Positions 33,401 to 46,189 of a DNA stretch of 64,000 bases are shown one piece after another. The position numbers and the translations under genes are program-made. Position 1 is the first letter of the stretch. Each line of letters begins with the position of its first letter. The notes below the pieces were generated by a model. It was not told where the DNA came from and did no database searches. It worked only from the letters and a program-made list of their open reading frames with translations. The DNA comes from Capitulum mitella (Eukaryota > Arthropoda > Thecostraca > Pollicipedomorpha > Pollicipedidae), in assembly GCA_030062745.1 (NCBI GenBank), contig CP099839.1, positions 24,603,324 to 24,667,323 on the forward strand. Direction: 5' to 3'.

Positions 33401-34330
33401 GTAATAATGTAATCATGTAAATCGTGTATAATATAAATGTTGTTTATTACGCCGAAGGCAGCCGAAGACAGCTAATCGACACCCCGTGATAAACAGTTTG
33501 TTAAACCACGGTGATAATCATAAACACCGGCAGACCCTTTAAAGTGTTGCGCGTATCTAGACGGAAATGTGGCAAGTACGTGGCCGTGGAGAAAATTCGT
33601 CAATAAAAGATATAAGTTTGTCACCGTTTTCCAGTGCATTTTCCACATAATCATCGATCACCGAATCTGTACCGAGATCAAACGAAGGAACTTCTCGGTT
33701 GACTTGTCGTTCACTCATTTCGCTATGCCCAGTTATTGTTCATACCTATGAGGTACTTACTATCCTTCTATGGAATCGTCTATGCTGCTTTGAAGACCGT
33801 GCGTTGGTGTTCTGATGACAATGTGCGTGGAATTTAAATGACCTGTTTTACTCTGATATTTTTCCATGCGGCCCGGAATTAAATCATTACACCACCTGCG
33901 AGTAAATTATGCGAAACAGTTCGTCTCTCACTCGTTATTTAGCCCTCGCCCAACCGACTCCCTGAAGCTTGCCATGAGTACGCTCCAAAACAATCAAATT
34001 TTTTGAAAACTTTGAAAAAATGTAACTTTTTGCCTATAAAAGCAAAAATAGTCTTTTCTAAGAACAACTTTAGATCCGCTCCTTGATAAAACTAGAGCAA
34101 TTCTGAGAATGCCAAAGGAAAGCTAATAGAATGTGCTTACATATACATAATACAATGCAATTTACAACCTGCATGTAAGCACATATCGCTTCAGATTACC
34201 TGCTATAATGCCATTTTCGTGTCTCTTAATTTCTGGTATTTTTGACCGTGACTGGCGAGCTGTTATCCATATATATTTCCAAAACGATAGAAATGATTTG
34301 TACGGGCATTTTTGAAATACTGACAGACTA
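30404..34330. other. Long non-coding stretch, no gene seen
   Basis: Mixed to AT-rich DNA, possibly ETHR-like intron. A minus-strand frame at 31289-31570 (93 codons) looks moderately protein-like (FSRPGRTVMNDVVEPGLVAL) but is not recognised. No repeats of note were seen beyond AT-rich tracts near 33380-33440. Confidence 0.45.
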
Positions 34331-34345
34331 GAGCGCCAATGACCC

Positions 34346-34845
34346 GACGTGACCTGACCTAACCTCGTGATCTGACCTAACATTCAGCCGTTTTCCTTGC
34401 TTTATTTCGTGTTCTGTTGAGGATCAATAACAATGCAAGCAAAAGGTCAAGGAATATCTTTGGAATGCAGCTGCTTGAGTTCCACAACCGTGATTAATAG
34501 GGTCGGTCAAGGTCGGTCATATGATCTGACCTGACGTAGTATGATTACTTGACTTGAAACACACTTGGATTTCATATTTTTATGCCTAGGTCTGCCATGG
34601 GCTCGTGAAATAAACCAGAGAAATAAAGCTGGACGTCTGGATATTAGCTCAGCTTCTACCACGGTGACCTCGCTTGACCTCAGGTGTGCCAAGGTCATGT
34701 TGCAGCTTGGAAAGGTCTTGGTGCAATTTTGGACTACAAAATCGTCTTCAGTGCCTTATGTTACCACAGGGATAATTAAATCGGGGATTGAGACTCATTT
34801 TTGCTGGTTCATCCCGAATGTGACGTGCCCTGACCTCATGACCCT
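34346..34845. repeat. Second cluster of TGACCT/AGGTCA hexamers
   Basis: About ten copies in 500 bp, including GTGACCTGACCTAACC, TGATCTGACCTAAC, GGTGACCTCGCTTGACCTC and CCAAGGTCATG. Similar in character to the cluster at 18.2-18.9 kb. Confidence 0.6.
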
Positions 34846-35154
34846 CCATGCAGATCAACATTACTTGTCATGTTTAGTGACTTCCTTGGCCCAGGAATGC
34901 ATTTCAGCTGCCTACAAGATCTAAAAAATAACGTGCTTCCCGTCGTAGCCCATATCCTCAATTTACACCTTCGATAATCCCGGCAGTGAGCCTAAGCCTC
35001 CTAAATATCTGTATAATCTTATAGAACATACAACTATGAGTCAATTGATGTGTATTTTATTGTACTTGAGCCTTCCAACCGTCTTACAGTGAGACAAAAC
35101 TGAAACCGTTGTAAACTGGCCGCGTCGGCGCGCGAAAACGGTTGGAATGGTTCC

Positions 35155-35170
35155 GTTATGACGTCATAAC
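35155..35170. repeat. Perfect 16-bp palindrome with CRE core
   Basis: GTTATGACGTCATAAC, self-complementary, centred on TGACGTCA. Confidence 0.85.
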
Positions 35171-35879
35171 TCGTTACCAAGGCAACGTAGAAAAACTGTT
35201 TGCCATAGGATGCAGAAAGGATGCTCCAGAAGGCACAACAAGTTTCAGATGGATCAAATAAACCGTTAGGGAGCCTTTCTCGGAAAACCTCGGGAGTTGC
35301 ATCACCCTCCATACTGGCGAGGAAAGCGAAGTTAATGAAAAAGTGTATGTGCAGGCAACGTGTGTCCGTGTCTTCCGTCTGGCGGCGTTGAAACTTTGTA
35401 CATGCAGAGATCTGAAGACGAAGTGCACTGAATCGTACGATCTCTCTGACGATGAAACCCAGTAAGGTGTGCCAGAGGTTCATTCTTGTATTCGAAATGG
35501 TTCTTGATTTCGGCATTGGCGTCGTGTTTGCACTACAGTCAGCTCTCGACCCGACTGAATGCTACGATTCGTTCACAATTACCTCGAATTCTGATATCAA
35601 TCGTCCAGGTGGAAAACCCATTTCAAACTAATTAATTCTGACAGCACCACCATCCCAGAATAACGATAGTGAACGGCTGAGGTGTTGGCAGATGGTTCAC
35701 AGAATGGAAGAGTGGAGCAATGATGCCATCAGAATGCTGTCGGCAGTTCAGTGCTGATATTTCAAATACAGTTGTCAAAAGGATCACCTAAATTTTGTCA
35801 TCGAAATCACCTAAAATTTGAATTTCCTCCGATTCATGTCACACTGTTTTGCCTGCATAAAACTTTATCAGCAGCCACC

Positions 35880-36300
35880 AAGAAAGCCGCCGAGACACAG
35901 TGTTCCGACAGCGCGGCGCCTTGTCTTAACGGCTGGAACGTGCTTCGACTGTGGTCAGGCTGCCCTCCCGAGCGTCCTTGAGGCGCGCAGGGTCACAGGC
36001 GAGGGCCGGCCGCCGCCGGCCGCCGCCCCCCCCCCCCGCTTCCCCGCCAGTATTTCGGCATTCGGCCAGAGGCCATGCTCTGCTGAGCGGACGACGTATC
36101 CGGATCGCTGTCGGCGGCAGCCGTCCGAGCTTCGGCCCGCGGTGCCCTGCTCAGCCGTGTTTGGCTGGTACACAGCCTGCGGGCCTCGGGGACCGGACAT
36201 GCTAACATGGACTGATGAAGTCGCCTGGGGTCCTACGCTGACGACCCGCGCCATCGGCCGGCCGCGACGCGCGGAGGGGCGGCGTGACGTCACCGGCGCG
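35880..36300. promoter_or_regulatory. CpG-rich island without recognised gene
   Basis: GC- and CpG-rich block with a C12 run at about 36026-36037. Open frames on both strands reflect composition. A second, weaker GC-rich block follows at 36600-36960. Confidence 0.4.
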
Positions 36301-37019
36301 TCATCGGCGGCAGAGCCAAGAATGGTGTCGTTATCGACCCGACGCAGTCATGTGCACACCGAGAAGTGGACGCGTGATGTAAGGAGGGTCCGGCAGCAAG
36401 AGGCTCAAGAGAGAAAGCTCCACAGTCCGGTTTCACTCGTTCGTGATCCGATCGTGCCACACGATGTTTCTGAAATATAACGCCGAAATCCCCTCAGGGG
36501 TCATGTTACATTGCTAAGAATATGGGACGCCGTCACTTTAAACACCAACGCTGTCGACACCGAATTGTTCCCAGTGACGCCGCCTTTGTCAAAGCTAGCC
36601 TCGTTTTCAAACGCTGGTGCCACTTCAGGCACGTCGTCGCAGCAGCGGGAGCCGTGCGGTTCAGAGCGCGCCACTACTTTCGGCCAAACGCTGCCGGACG
36701 AACATCCCATTACGCCCGTGGTCGTTCGCCGCATCTGGCACCGGGGCCATAAGATGGGTCCGCGAGCCTGGTTCGGGACTTCCGACACTTTTGGCCCAGC
36801 CAATGGCCCGATGACGTCACCGATTGGACGGCAGGGCACGTCCCTTGAGCGGACGACGGCCCCGCCGGACGTAACTGGATATCCGAATGGCGTCTTGTCC
36901 GAGCCCCGGGGACACTGCCGCTGTGCATACGCGTTTCCTCGGGCCCTGCTCTGTCCGTGGGCTGCTGCGTGGGCCGATCCAGGGTATCGGGCTCCAGGAT
37001 AATGAGCCACTGAAACCAC

Positions 37020-39160
37020 GGCTTGGGCATTAATTAGTTATATGTCAAGGACTGTGCTAATTAGTGTACTGATAGTTTTAAAATTGAGATGCTTCCCAGC
37101 ATGCCCAGTTTCGAGTTGTATTTGTTAGAAATGAGACAACGCTGTAGGATCACTGTAATTGTGTATCAGACTAGAGCTAGGGATTATGTAAAAAAAACTG
37201 ATGCCACGTTGAAATCGGAGACAAAATCGTTTTGAGGGCAAGACGGGGAGGTAAAGAGAGAAAGGGAGAGAGAGGGAGAGGGAGAGAGAGAGAGAAAGAG
37301 AGGAGGGCACTCTAAATATCAGTGTACATGGAGAAAGTATCAAAGAATTAGTTTCCGAATCGCGAAAGTGTGGGTTTTGGATTTCATTCCGGCCCGTCAC
37401 CAATGTTAAACCGCAACATGTGCGTTCAAAAAGAATAATAAGAGAACTGCGGCTATAAAGAAAGACCTGCAATGGAAATAAATGTGCCGACTCTGTCCAG
37501 GAGTATTCCGTGATGTGAAACGCACCTCGCAAAACGCACACTGACTTCAAGGCAGGCCGAATTGGTCCAAAATAAGTGATGTCAACATGAGGAATATGCA
37601 TTTGTGTAAATAGGTCTGCGTGTTTCATCCGCGCGGCTTATTGTCTGTGGTGCCTTGCTCCACATTCTTTAGCAGGTCGTCACGGGGCTGTTGTTTTAGG
37701 ACGGTTTTCTCCATAGATCGTTTGGCACAATCCCGGGTGACATCCTCTCCTTTCGAATGGTGGTGATGATCAAGTGTTCGTTTGTCCAGCGGGGCTTCTT
37801 GGCTTTCGCTGAGGGTCAGACTGCCGAGCCACTGGCTTTCGCGGTGCCGAGGGCCGGACCGAAATAGGCCTGAGGTCAGTTTTAAAACGGAGTTCGTCTT
37901 GCCGAATCACGTTGTTGCCCGCCAATGTTGCTGAAGTTTTCACCGCCATCAGAATGCCACGTCACGTGACAACAAATGTTCGGAATCGCGCAAACTTTCC
38001 ATGAGACGGCAAACGTTGCTGATAAAGCGAAACTCAGACCACTTTGTATGTGTATCAAGTCGACATTTCATTGCAAACTGCACGTTTATTGGGGCTGCGC
38101 ATACCCAGACATTTGTATAAGATGGTGCGTCCTTGTTATTGGCCACCATTTGGTCTGTTCAGGGCATTCATCATTCTGCAGTCTGTCGGTCCAATAAAAC
38201 GGATCACCCGGCGATAAATCAGATCTGAGCGGGGAAAATGTTGGCCAGGAGTGCCGCACGCAGCGTTCTATTAGTCCCATGAAATTGGACCCATTCCACT
38301 CGAAAACTGTACTCCAGAATCGGACTCGAACACCGCCGACGCCAGACGGCCGGCCGACGGAACCGCACCGCAAAAGAACATGGCTCTGCGCCCATTCCCT
38401 TCCCAGCGGTTGAGGTACGTTGTAGGTACACGTGTCCAGCAATCCCTGGTCGTCACGAGTACCTGAAGTGAACGCTCACTTTTAGCCGTGGTGTTGTGGA
38501 CATGCACCAGCGGGCGTCAGATGATTTTCTTGGCCACCATAGCGTAGACATGCAGGGATAATTTCCGGTTACAATGGGGCAACATGGGGCGCAGATGCGT
38601 AGACATGTCTTTTCTAAGTTTCTGAAAAATGGGCCCTTTGATTTATCTTTTGGACCAGCCTCATGAACACTTTCAGCAGCCATTTCGTGCTGAGCCGACG
38701 GATCTTCTAGGCCACTTTGCTATGCTGATGAAAGAAGTGAGCTGTCCTTTAAAAAATGAAGCTAGCACTTTGCAGTGAACTGTCAGTGGTCTGGCAGAGG
38801 CATTTATCGATAAGAGTGACGACGGGCAAACGATCCTCCTCTATTATGGATATCGTTACCTTCATGTGCATATGTCTCGTGCATACGCCCACGCATGTGC
38901 GCGTTGACGGCCCCAGGTATAAACACATGCATTCATGACTATGCAGCAATATTTCAACATTTCGTCGACTTTCATCAATTGATACCATCACGTTTTGGCC
39001 AAACGTTTATCTGAACGTTGTCTCATTGTCGATGAAGTATTATCGCCTAGCCCAAACAGACTGGAAAACAGTCCACAGTGTTAATGTTTGTTATGCTCGT
39101 GATATGGTGTTAAGTTTGTGATGTAACTGATATCGTCGACGTTAGCACGGTGATCGGGCA
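37020..39160. other. Non-coding stretch, no gene seen
   Basis: Includes a GA-rich microsatellite at about 37251-37306. Otherwise mixed sequence without recognisable exons. Confidence 0.5.
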
Positions 39161-39189
39161 AATGGATGTAAAATGAATATAATATGGGT

Positions 39190-39410
39190 AATGGACGTCA
39201 GCAAAGGCACGTACGCGCAAATACCTGTGAGCGCAGATGCCCGTATTAAAAACGTACGCATCGCAAATGTACGTATAATAAACATATTAGTGCACAAATG
39301 TACGCAAGTGCAAATGTACGCATAATCCATGTACACATATTGTACATCGTATGTAAGTACACAATGTATGTATGCGCAAATGTGTGTATGCGCAAAAGTT
39401 TCTATGTGCT
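39190..39410 (+). repeat. Low-complexity array of GCAAATGTACG-type motifs, forward orientation
   Basis: Degenerate repeats of about 12-20 bp built on CGCAAATGTACGTA and GTACGCAAGTGCAAATGTAC, decaying into GTATGCGCAAATGTGTGTAT at the right end. Confidence 0.75.
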
Positions 39411-40499
39411 ACACACATAAACGAAAAAGACGCACACGCAAGAACAAAGTTATATCATAGGAATGACAATCATGCGAATATTCTTACCTACAAAAACATA
39501 AAAATATAGTCATAAAAATAACTGTTGATTTGCCCCAGTGTTGGTATGCAAACGACTGGTTGGCCTAGTTTTGGCCTTTGGTGTTTGATGTAGGTTTAGC
39601 TTTACGAGTACGCAGGTGGCGTCCGCTGGGCGCCCCGGAAGACAGGTGTTGAGATTTCGGCCGTGCAGCACTATGCAGCATCCTGTGAAAATATGCAATA
39701 AGACCAGATTGACTTGTAAAGTGCACGTACCAGATGGACGCCGCCAGCGCGAAAGCGATGCTGTGGGTTTTAAACTACAAAACGTCGGATGTGCAGGATG
39801 ATCGGAGCTATTCGAAGGTTTTATTTCTGTACTCTTTTTGTCTCCTTTCGCTAATAGCTCTTCGAGAGAGACCTTTTTAGAGTATTCGTGGGAAATGGGC
39901 CAGAAAGCATACATTATAAGAGCGGACAGTGCGGAGTTCAGATCTGATTTGGCATATGGGCTCAGCCCTTGGTAGCCTTGGGTCAAGTAACATCCCGAAT
40001 ATGATTCCGATTTGTCTGAAATATCCTTGTATGCAAGCTTTACTCCTAGGTGTTTTTGTAATGTAGTTAACCGACTGGGGAACAGGGTTCTTTTGGGGTG
40101 GTCTGACCTTTGACATCAGCCGCACGAAAGTATAACATATTTATGTCACTAGACCACAAGATCCGGTCTTATCGATTGTCGTTTGAATAAGCTCAATCGG
40201 GCGGCTGGTTCTCCTTCCTGCATTGTGGCAGACGAGAGACTCCCATTTAATGGAATGTGAAGAAATATTGCAGTTAATGCCGGTATGACTGCCGTGGAGG
40301 AGGCGCTCTAGCCTCCACGATGATCGTGCGACTGGTTCGGGCTTGGGTAACGCCAAGTCCATTTCGGTGTTTCATCTACTTCTTTTCAGGCCAGTCCCCC
40401 CCCCCCTGAATGTCGAAAATGTTGATTCATTCATGGTTCCACCAAAATCTGCCGAGTTAAAGGTGGCAGCCATGCATACTGCGCCTACCGACATTGACG
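39411..40499. other. Spacer between the two oppositely oriented arrays
   Basis: About 1.1 kb of ordinary sequence with a C10 run near 40397. Open frames are short and unrecognised. Confidence 0.5.
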
Positions 40500-40725
40500 C
40501 CTAAGTGCACTCTTACGCAAATTTGCTTATGTCTACGTAACATGTGTACATTTGCGCGTGCATAAATTTGTGAATGATATTGCTGTTGGTGCGATATCTG
40601 CGTACATTTGTGAATATGTACATTTGTGATGTATACATTTGTCGTGCGTGCATTTGCCATACATGCATTTGACCTTACGTGCATTTATTCTTACGCCATA
40701 TGTACATTTGCGCTTACGTCCTACA
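40500..40725 (-). repeat. Low-complexity array of the same motif, inverted orientation
   Basis: Repeats of GTACATTTGCGC, TATGTACATTTGTGA, CGTGCATTTGCCA and similar. These are the reverse complement of the CAAATGTAC unit in the array at 39.2 kb. Confidence 0.75.
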
Positions 40726-41389
40726 CACACACACTCCCGCCGCCGACCTTGCAGAGTTCCTGTGCGGGGACACGCAGAGAGTGAGCCTTCGGTGGGCCTG
40801 GCCCATGTTTACAGATGGCCTTATCGGTGATAATGACGTGAATATTCAAGTGTATGAAGCAATGTTTTTTCAGTGATAAATACGTCGTATCTCCTTCATT
40901 ATTATTCTAATAGATTACGTCGACAACTGTTTCCCTTGTCTTCCAACCGACAACGGAAAGAATGCTTATGTCAGCAAAGGCTTTGAAGCAGCTTCCTGAT
41001 TGGTCCTTTGAAATAAACAGCATTTATGTCAAGTGGGTTACGGTGGTTAAGGAATCGTGGTTTGAGAATCGACATCACAAGCTCTCCAGGTCGCAGAATT
41101 ATGCGGAGGTTCTCAGAACGAAATGCAAATGGTGGCGGTCGACCATGAGAATGTTCGCTACCTTGATGATGAAAAGCATGTAGGAAACATCCTAAAGAGG
41201 AACATCTACTGCATCACCCATAAAAATGTCCTGAATGGTACGACGAAACCGGATGGAGCGTGCGATTACCCACCCCGCTGCACTACTTCTGAAAGGACTT
41301 CTTCCTCAACCGACGGACAAAATACAAAGCCAGATGAATTACGGCAACCGAACATTGACGAGTGACAGGAGCACGCAAAAACTGGCAGT
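40726..41389. other. Non-coding stretch
   Basis: No repeat or exon recognised. Confidence 0.5.
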
Positions 41390-42060
41390 CCCGTGGGGCC
41401 GTCGGTTGCCTGTCAGTGAGCTGCTGTCATCTCGCGCGTCCTCGCATGGCGGGAGGGGCAGGCATGCATGCCAACCTCGGCGCCTCGAGGCCCCGCCACG
41501 GCGAGCCCGAGCGCCGGGCGGCGCCGCGTTCATCGGCGCGCTCGGCACCACTCGCCGGAGGCCATCAACGTGCAGTGTATGGCCGTAGGTCGGCGACGAC
41601 GCCCGGAGCCGGGCATGCTCGGTCCCAGATCGACCACCGCCCAGTCGTCGGGCCTCCCCCCCCCCGGCGGCGGCCGCCTGACCGGCGGGCCGCTCAAACA
41701 CGCGGAGGGTCCGGCCGGCCGCTGTTTTGCTTGGCGGTCCTGCCGGGAAGTGTCCCGCCGAAGCTGACGGCCCGCTCGTTTTTGGAGAATCGCTCTCGCC
41801 GCCGCGGCGGGCGCCGTCGTCGCCGCGGACCGATTTTCGGCGCCGGCGGCGGAGACGCGGTCGCCTGGCGGTGCGACGCGTGGCGCCGCCGCGGCCGACC
41901 TGGCGCAGACGGACCGGCCGGGAGACGACAGTTGCCGCTGCGGACGTCGGAACGCTGCAGCGCCGGCGGAACACTCGGAGACCGATGGCCGGCAACGAGG
42001 GAGACGAATTCGTGATGTCAAGTCGTCGATGCATGAGACGCCGCAACGAAGCCGCGGCGC
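41390..42060. promoter_or_regulatory. CpG-rich island
   Basis: Strong GC/CpG-rich block with a C-run at about 41657. Both strands are open for hundreds of bases. A promoter or first-exon role is possible for the small open frame at its right edge. Confidence 0.45.
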
Positions 42061-42185
42061 TATTGACAGAGTTCCATGAGGCGCGCTGCGACATTGGAGT
42101 CTGCCCATTTTCTTCTTCGGAGACGTCCTTGGACGTGGAATTCAGCACGGCTTTCCAAGTGGAAGGAATCGGGGATCCGAAATAA
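41985..42185 (+). CDS. Candidate small protein, 66 aa, unrecognised
   Basis: ATG in good context (GACCGATGGCC) at the edge of a CpG-rich island. It encodes MAGNEGDEFVMSSRRCMRRR, a helical NEAAALLTEFHEARC and an acidic end. The TAA at 42183-42185 overlaps AATAAA at 42181-42186. Composition is more protein-like than in neighbouring frames, but there is no family match or splice evidence. Confidence 0.25.
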   Translation: MAGNEGDEFVMSSRRCMRRRNEAAALLTEFHEARCDIGVCPFSSSETSLDVEFSTAFQVEGIGDPK

Positions 42186-42186
42186 A

Positions 42187-43039
42187 GCAGCTTTACGTTC
42201 ACGTCAAGATGGCTGCACAAGGCGAGAGAACGGGTCAAAAGTTCAAAACGGTTTTTAGGAACAGGAGGAAATTACCATTTTCTTTCCGTTACCTTCTTTC
42301 TTTCCGCTACGAGCACTGCTTAAAAGTTGCGAAAGTAATACTCACTCGTTTCGAAAGCAACTTTTTACTCTGGTGTCATCAGATGTTGCGATAAACGAAC
42401 ATGGTTGGTACGCAGGCGATGTGATTTATAGCAGACACAGAGCGTAAAGGCCAACCACTGCAATGCACGGAACGCCCAGTGGCACCAGACGGAATTTTCC
42501 ACGCCAGAAATGCACTCTTAAGGCTCCTTTTACGATTTCACGTAACCCTGGCGCCAACATTTGATCCGCTCGACGTTGGCTGATGACGCGCCGGAATGTT
42601 TTTCGGTGTTCAAGAATTTCTGATGTGCTAGATGTTAAATAATGCATCCTGCCCTCCCAAGAAGGTCTTGGAAGTGCGGCGCTTGTTACATTGGCCGACT
42701 CTTCTCGAAAGCGTAGAGAAATGAGGTCGAGAGTATCCCAAAACAAATTTGGGAAAGTCGGTACGTTCGTCGCGCAACGCGGTCACTCCCTCTAACTAAC
42801 TCTCCCTAACCCGATCAAAAACCCCATTTTTCGGGACCACATAAAGAAAACCGACAGGACCTCCACCTGTTCTTACATTTTCTGCGTTATGGGAGTGCCT
42901 CGAATACACGTTTAAGCCGTACCGACTTCGTGACTACCAACCACATAAAAGTTTCCTCCACGATCAAATAGGCATATCGGTCTCGCAAGACCGCGGGACA
43001 CGACACGACGAATCCCATTCATCGACAGGCGCGCGAAAA
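42187..43039. other. Non-coding stretch
   Basis: Ordinary mixed sequence, no gene or repeat recognised. Confidence 0.5.
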
Positions 43040-43290
43040 AGACAAACGACTTTTCCACCGACTGCTGGCAACCCCGTCGAGCTCCCGTGCGCCGCCACCG
43101 GATGGTAGTCCGTTCCGGGCCGGCCGATGACGTCATCAGCCCGCTGGGCGGTCGGACCTGTCGGCCTGGCGGAGCTAATGATGGCCACTCGGCACGCCGC
43201 TGCGGTGCGAGGCATTAGCCGCTGCGGGCGTTAGCCGGCACCGCCGGCGGCCGCCGTCTGCTACGGTCATGCCCAGTGGCGAGACGATGG
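43040..43290. promoter_or_regulatory. Short CpG-rich island
   Basis: GC-rich block with CCGGCCGATGACGTCATCAG, a CRE-type palindrome, near 43120-43140. No gene recognised. Confidence 0.35.
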
Positions 43291-44070
43291 CGCCGCCTCG
43301 GATTAATTGTCTGTTTATGAGGCGTAATCATCCTGGGCCATGAGCTGAGGCGTCTCTAGATTCGACCTTGGAACGTACGGACAGGGTCCATGACAGATTG
43401 AGACTGAAACACAACTGTCTTTTACAGACAGCCGTTATTTTGTTCTGACACAGACAGGCTACGATATTGCTGGGCTCTGTTAAATTGCTAGCCTGACGAA
43501 CTTTGAAAATATTGCTATATACGCGGCTGTGAGAGACGCTGTTCAGATGGAGGGGACAATGCTGAGGTATAGAAAGCGAGGAGAGTAGGTAGGAGAAATG
43601 ACGGGCCGAGAAAAAAGGCTAGACAGAATTGAAGGCACAAAGAGAGATTTCGTAGGCACAAAACAGCAAATGATGGGACGGACTGTGTGCTCGAATGGGG
43701 ATTATGTTTGCGCATAGACTGCGTGATCGACAAAACCTAGAAAGGTGCGTTGATGACGCCATCATCAAACGTCAAAGCCTACATTTCTGGAGACTTTGGA
43801 ATGCTCTGGATTTATGAAACGAATTATGGCTGTATTCGGTCTGTGTGTCTTCCCGGCATTTCCCGAGGGCGTGATCCGGTCAGTTCCATCGTTAAATTTC
43901 CCCTGACCAATCCTCCGCAGCTTGAACGATTCATAACATAGCCATCACGTGCTTCGACCTCGGAACAAATTATGCCCAGCGGAAGCTCAACAGCTGCCCT
44001 CAGCTCTGAAGATGGCATAGCGCTGCATTCTAACTGCCGACACTCCGTCGGCCAGATGAGCCAGACATAG
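43291..44070. other. Non-coding stretch
   Basis: No gene or repeat recognised. Confidence 0.5.
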
Positions 44071-44412
44071 AGGCGTTCCTCACAGTGGTAGCTCTCTCAG
44101 CGGCTTACCTCACAGCGGCATCCTTTACAACGACATCATTTTCAGCATTCAGGCATTACTCATGGCGGCTTTCTTCACAGAGGCATTCCTCACAGCGGCA
44201 TCCCATACAGCGGCAACCTTCACAGCGGCGTTCCTCATAGCGGCGTCCCTCACAGCGGCGTCCCTTAATGTCCCTCACAGCGACATCCTTAACAGCGGTG
44301 TCCCTCACAGCGGCGTCCCTTGCAGCGGCATCCCTCGGTGTCCCTTACAGCGGCCGTTCTCACAGCGGCGTCCCTCAAAGCGCCTTTCCTCACAGCGGCG
44401 CCCGTCACAGCG
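44071..44412 (+). repeat. 15-bp minisatellite, about 20 degenerate copies
   Basis: Repeats of CTCACAGCGGCGTCC with variants (TTCACAGCGGCATCC, CATACAGCGGCAACC) and a few spacer interruptions. Because the unit is a multiple of three, one plus-strand frame stays open and reads Ala/Ser/Thr-rich. Confidence 0.9.
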
Positions 44413-46189
44413 TCAGGCCACCTGTTGGTTGAGAGGCAGTCCTATTAGACATCCGCCACCGCGGCACCACCTGAACACGTTTTTGTGCCAGGAATCTCGC
44501 GCCATAAATTATGACCTCTTCCCGGCCCGGCTCTGGGAGCGGTCCAGCAATTTCAATAAATCACACTTCATGATTCTGGCGTTCAGTGTGGTTTAGCCAA
44601 GGCATTCAGAACGTCAACGTTCAATCCTGCGCTGGCTCCGTTTGAGGGTCCTTTAAGCGTTAATCCGATACAGAGAGAGCCCGTCGATTCGGCGGCATAT
44701 TTCAGATGTTATCAGGCACATGCCGACGGCTGATGTGCATGACCGATGCCTCGGAACAATGCAGGGTGTCTACCATTCTAAGGACATTTGGTAAACAGGC
44801 AGAATAGGAGAATATCACTTCGTAAGTACATACCGTTGTTAAATCGAAAAGGACATGGAGCCTAGTCAAGCTTTTCTGTCAGCAGCTCGAATTAAAAACG
44901 TTCATATTTCGACAACCATTCACATCTACCTCAGTTACTGCAGCAGCCAGGACATCCATGGCAGGAAAGAAGCGATCTCAGTGTAGAGAAGTGCTTAGAG
45001 AAGAAAACGTTTTCTGACCTCCTTGCAAATACATCTTTCGTCATTAACTCTGCGCTGGGTACTCTTCATACAGCTGCGCCCATGCGTGTTCCGGGTAACG
45101 GTTGCGTGCGCCGTGGGTATAGTGTAGTCATCCATTATCATTTACCGATCCTGTTTCCGTCAGGAAGCCACACAAGTGCCGTTGTCGGATACCGCAAAGA
45201 ACAGCGCCGGTAAAACCCTTCCTGTTGCAGGCTGCTCACTCCAGAAGCGAGCTGGAACCCGACGCACAGCTCCGCAGGTGAACGAGTAGGCCAAGACACT
45301 GCGGCCATTTTTCTGAGCTGTAGTGGAACGACGAGGTTTCGACGCGGACGCAGTTCTCTTTCTCGGGCAGTATACAGGAAACTCCGGAGTTTTCCTCGGA
45401 GAGGCTCAGAAGGCAGCCACCCCGGAATACCCCGTTTGCGACGCACGGGGCGAAGCTGAGAAAAACTGTCAGTCGCTCTACCGGCCCCTACCCCAAAAAG
45501 AAGCAGTCGTGACTCTCCTGCATTTAAAATCGTATCAGGTGGTCTCAGAAAGGATACGCAGCTAATTTGAGGCTCGCTCTCGTCCTTTTTATGGTAACTT
45601 TATTTGGGTTTAATCTGATCTGAAGGTGGGTCTCAAAGAGGGAAAAACTCGGACGAGAAGTTTTAGGTACTCCGCAGTTCTTTTGGGAATAGAAAAACGG
45701 CAACAATAACACGTGATATTTTCGCCTTCATTACAGCTACTTTTAAAACGAAATCGAGGTGGATCAGACCTAGCGTTCCGAACTGTGCCAGTCAAGAATA
45801 AAATCAACCAAAGAAATTTGCGTGGCTGTTTTCTCATACCTGTATGCGAGAATAATAGCCGGGAAGCTTTAGTGGTAATGGTAACCCTCGTATTTCCTTG
45901 CCCTAAAATCGGATCCCCATGAAAGTTCATGGCTTTGCATGACTTCATCGTTTTCCACGTCTGATGGTTCTCGTGCTGGTGACGTCTCGATAAACTAACA
46001 AAACTTTACGAATAAGTCACCACAGTCAACAGCGTGACTTTTACGGTGCCCTCCCAGACGCCATCAGTCTTTGCGAAACGCTGCAAGTTCCCGAGACACC
46101 ATGGTAATGATGCAAACCATCAACAGTCGTTTTTTACCAGCCTCCCGTAGCAGAAATATGCGACGCGTGACGCAACAGCACCAAAAACG
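44413..46189. other. Non-coding stretch, no gene seen
   Basis: Mixed sequence; short open frames on both strands with no recognisable motif. Confidence 0.5.

Noticed and set aside
35034..35516. 160-codon minus-strand open frame
   Set aside because: Considered as a transposon fragment, but no motif was recognised and it spans a 16-bp palindrome. Left unannotated.
41339..42238. Longest minus-strand open frame (299 codons) over the 41.5-kb island
   Set aside because: Arg/Gly/Ala-rich, mirrors composition, no domain, and overlaps open frames on the other strand.
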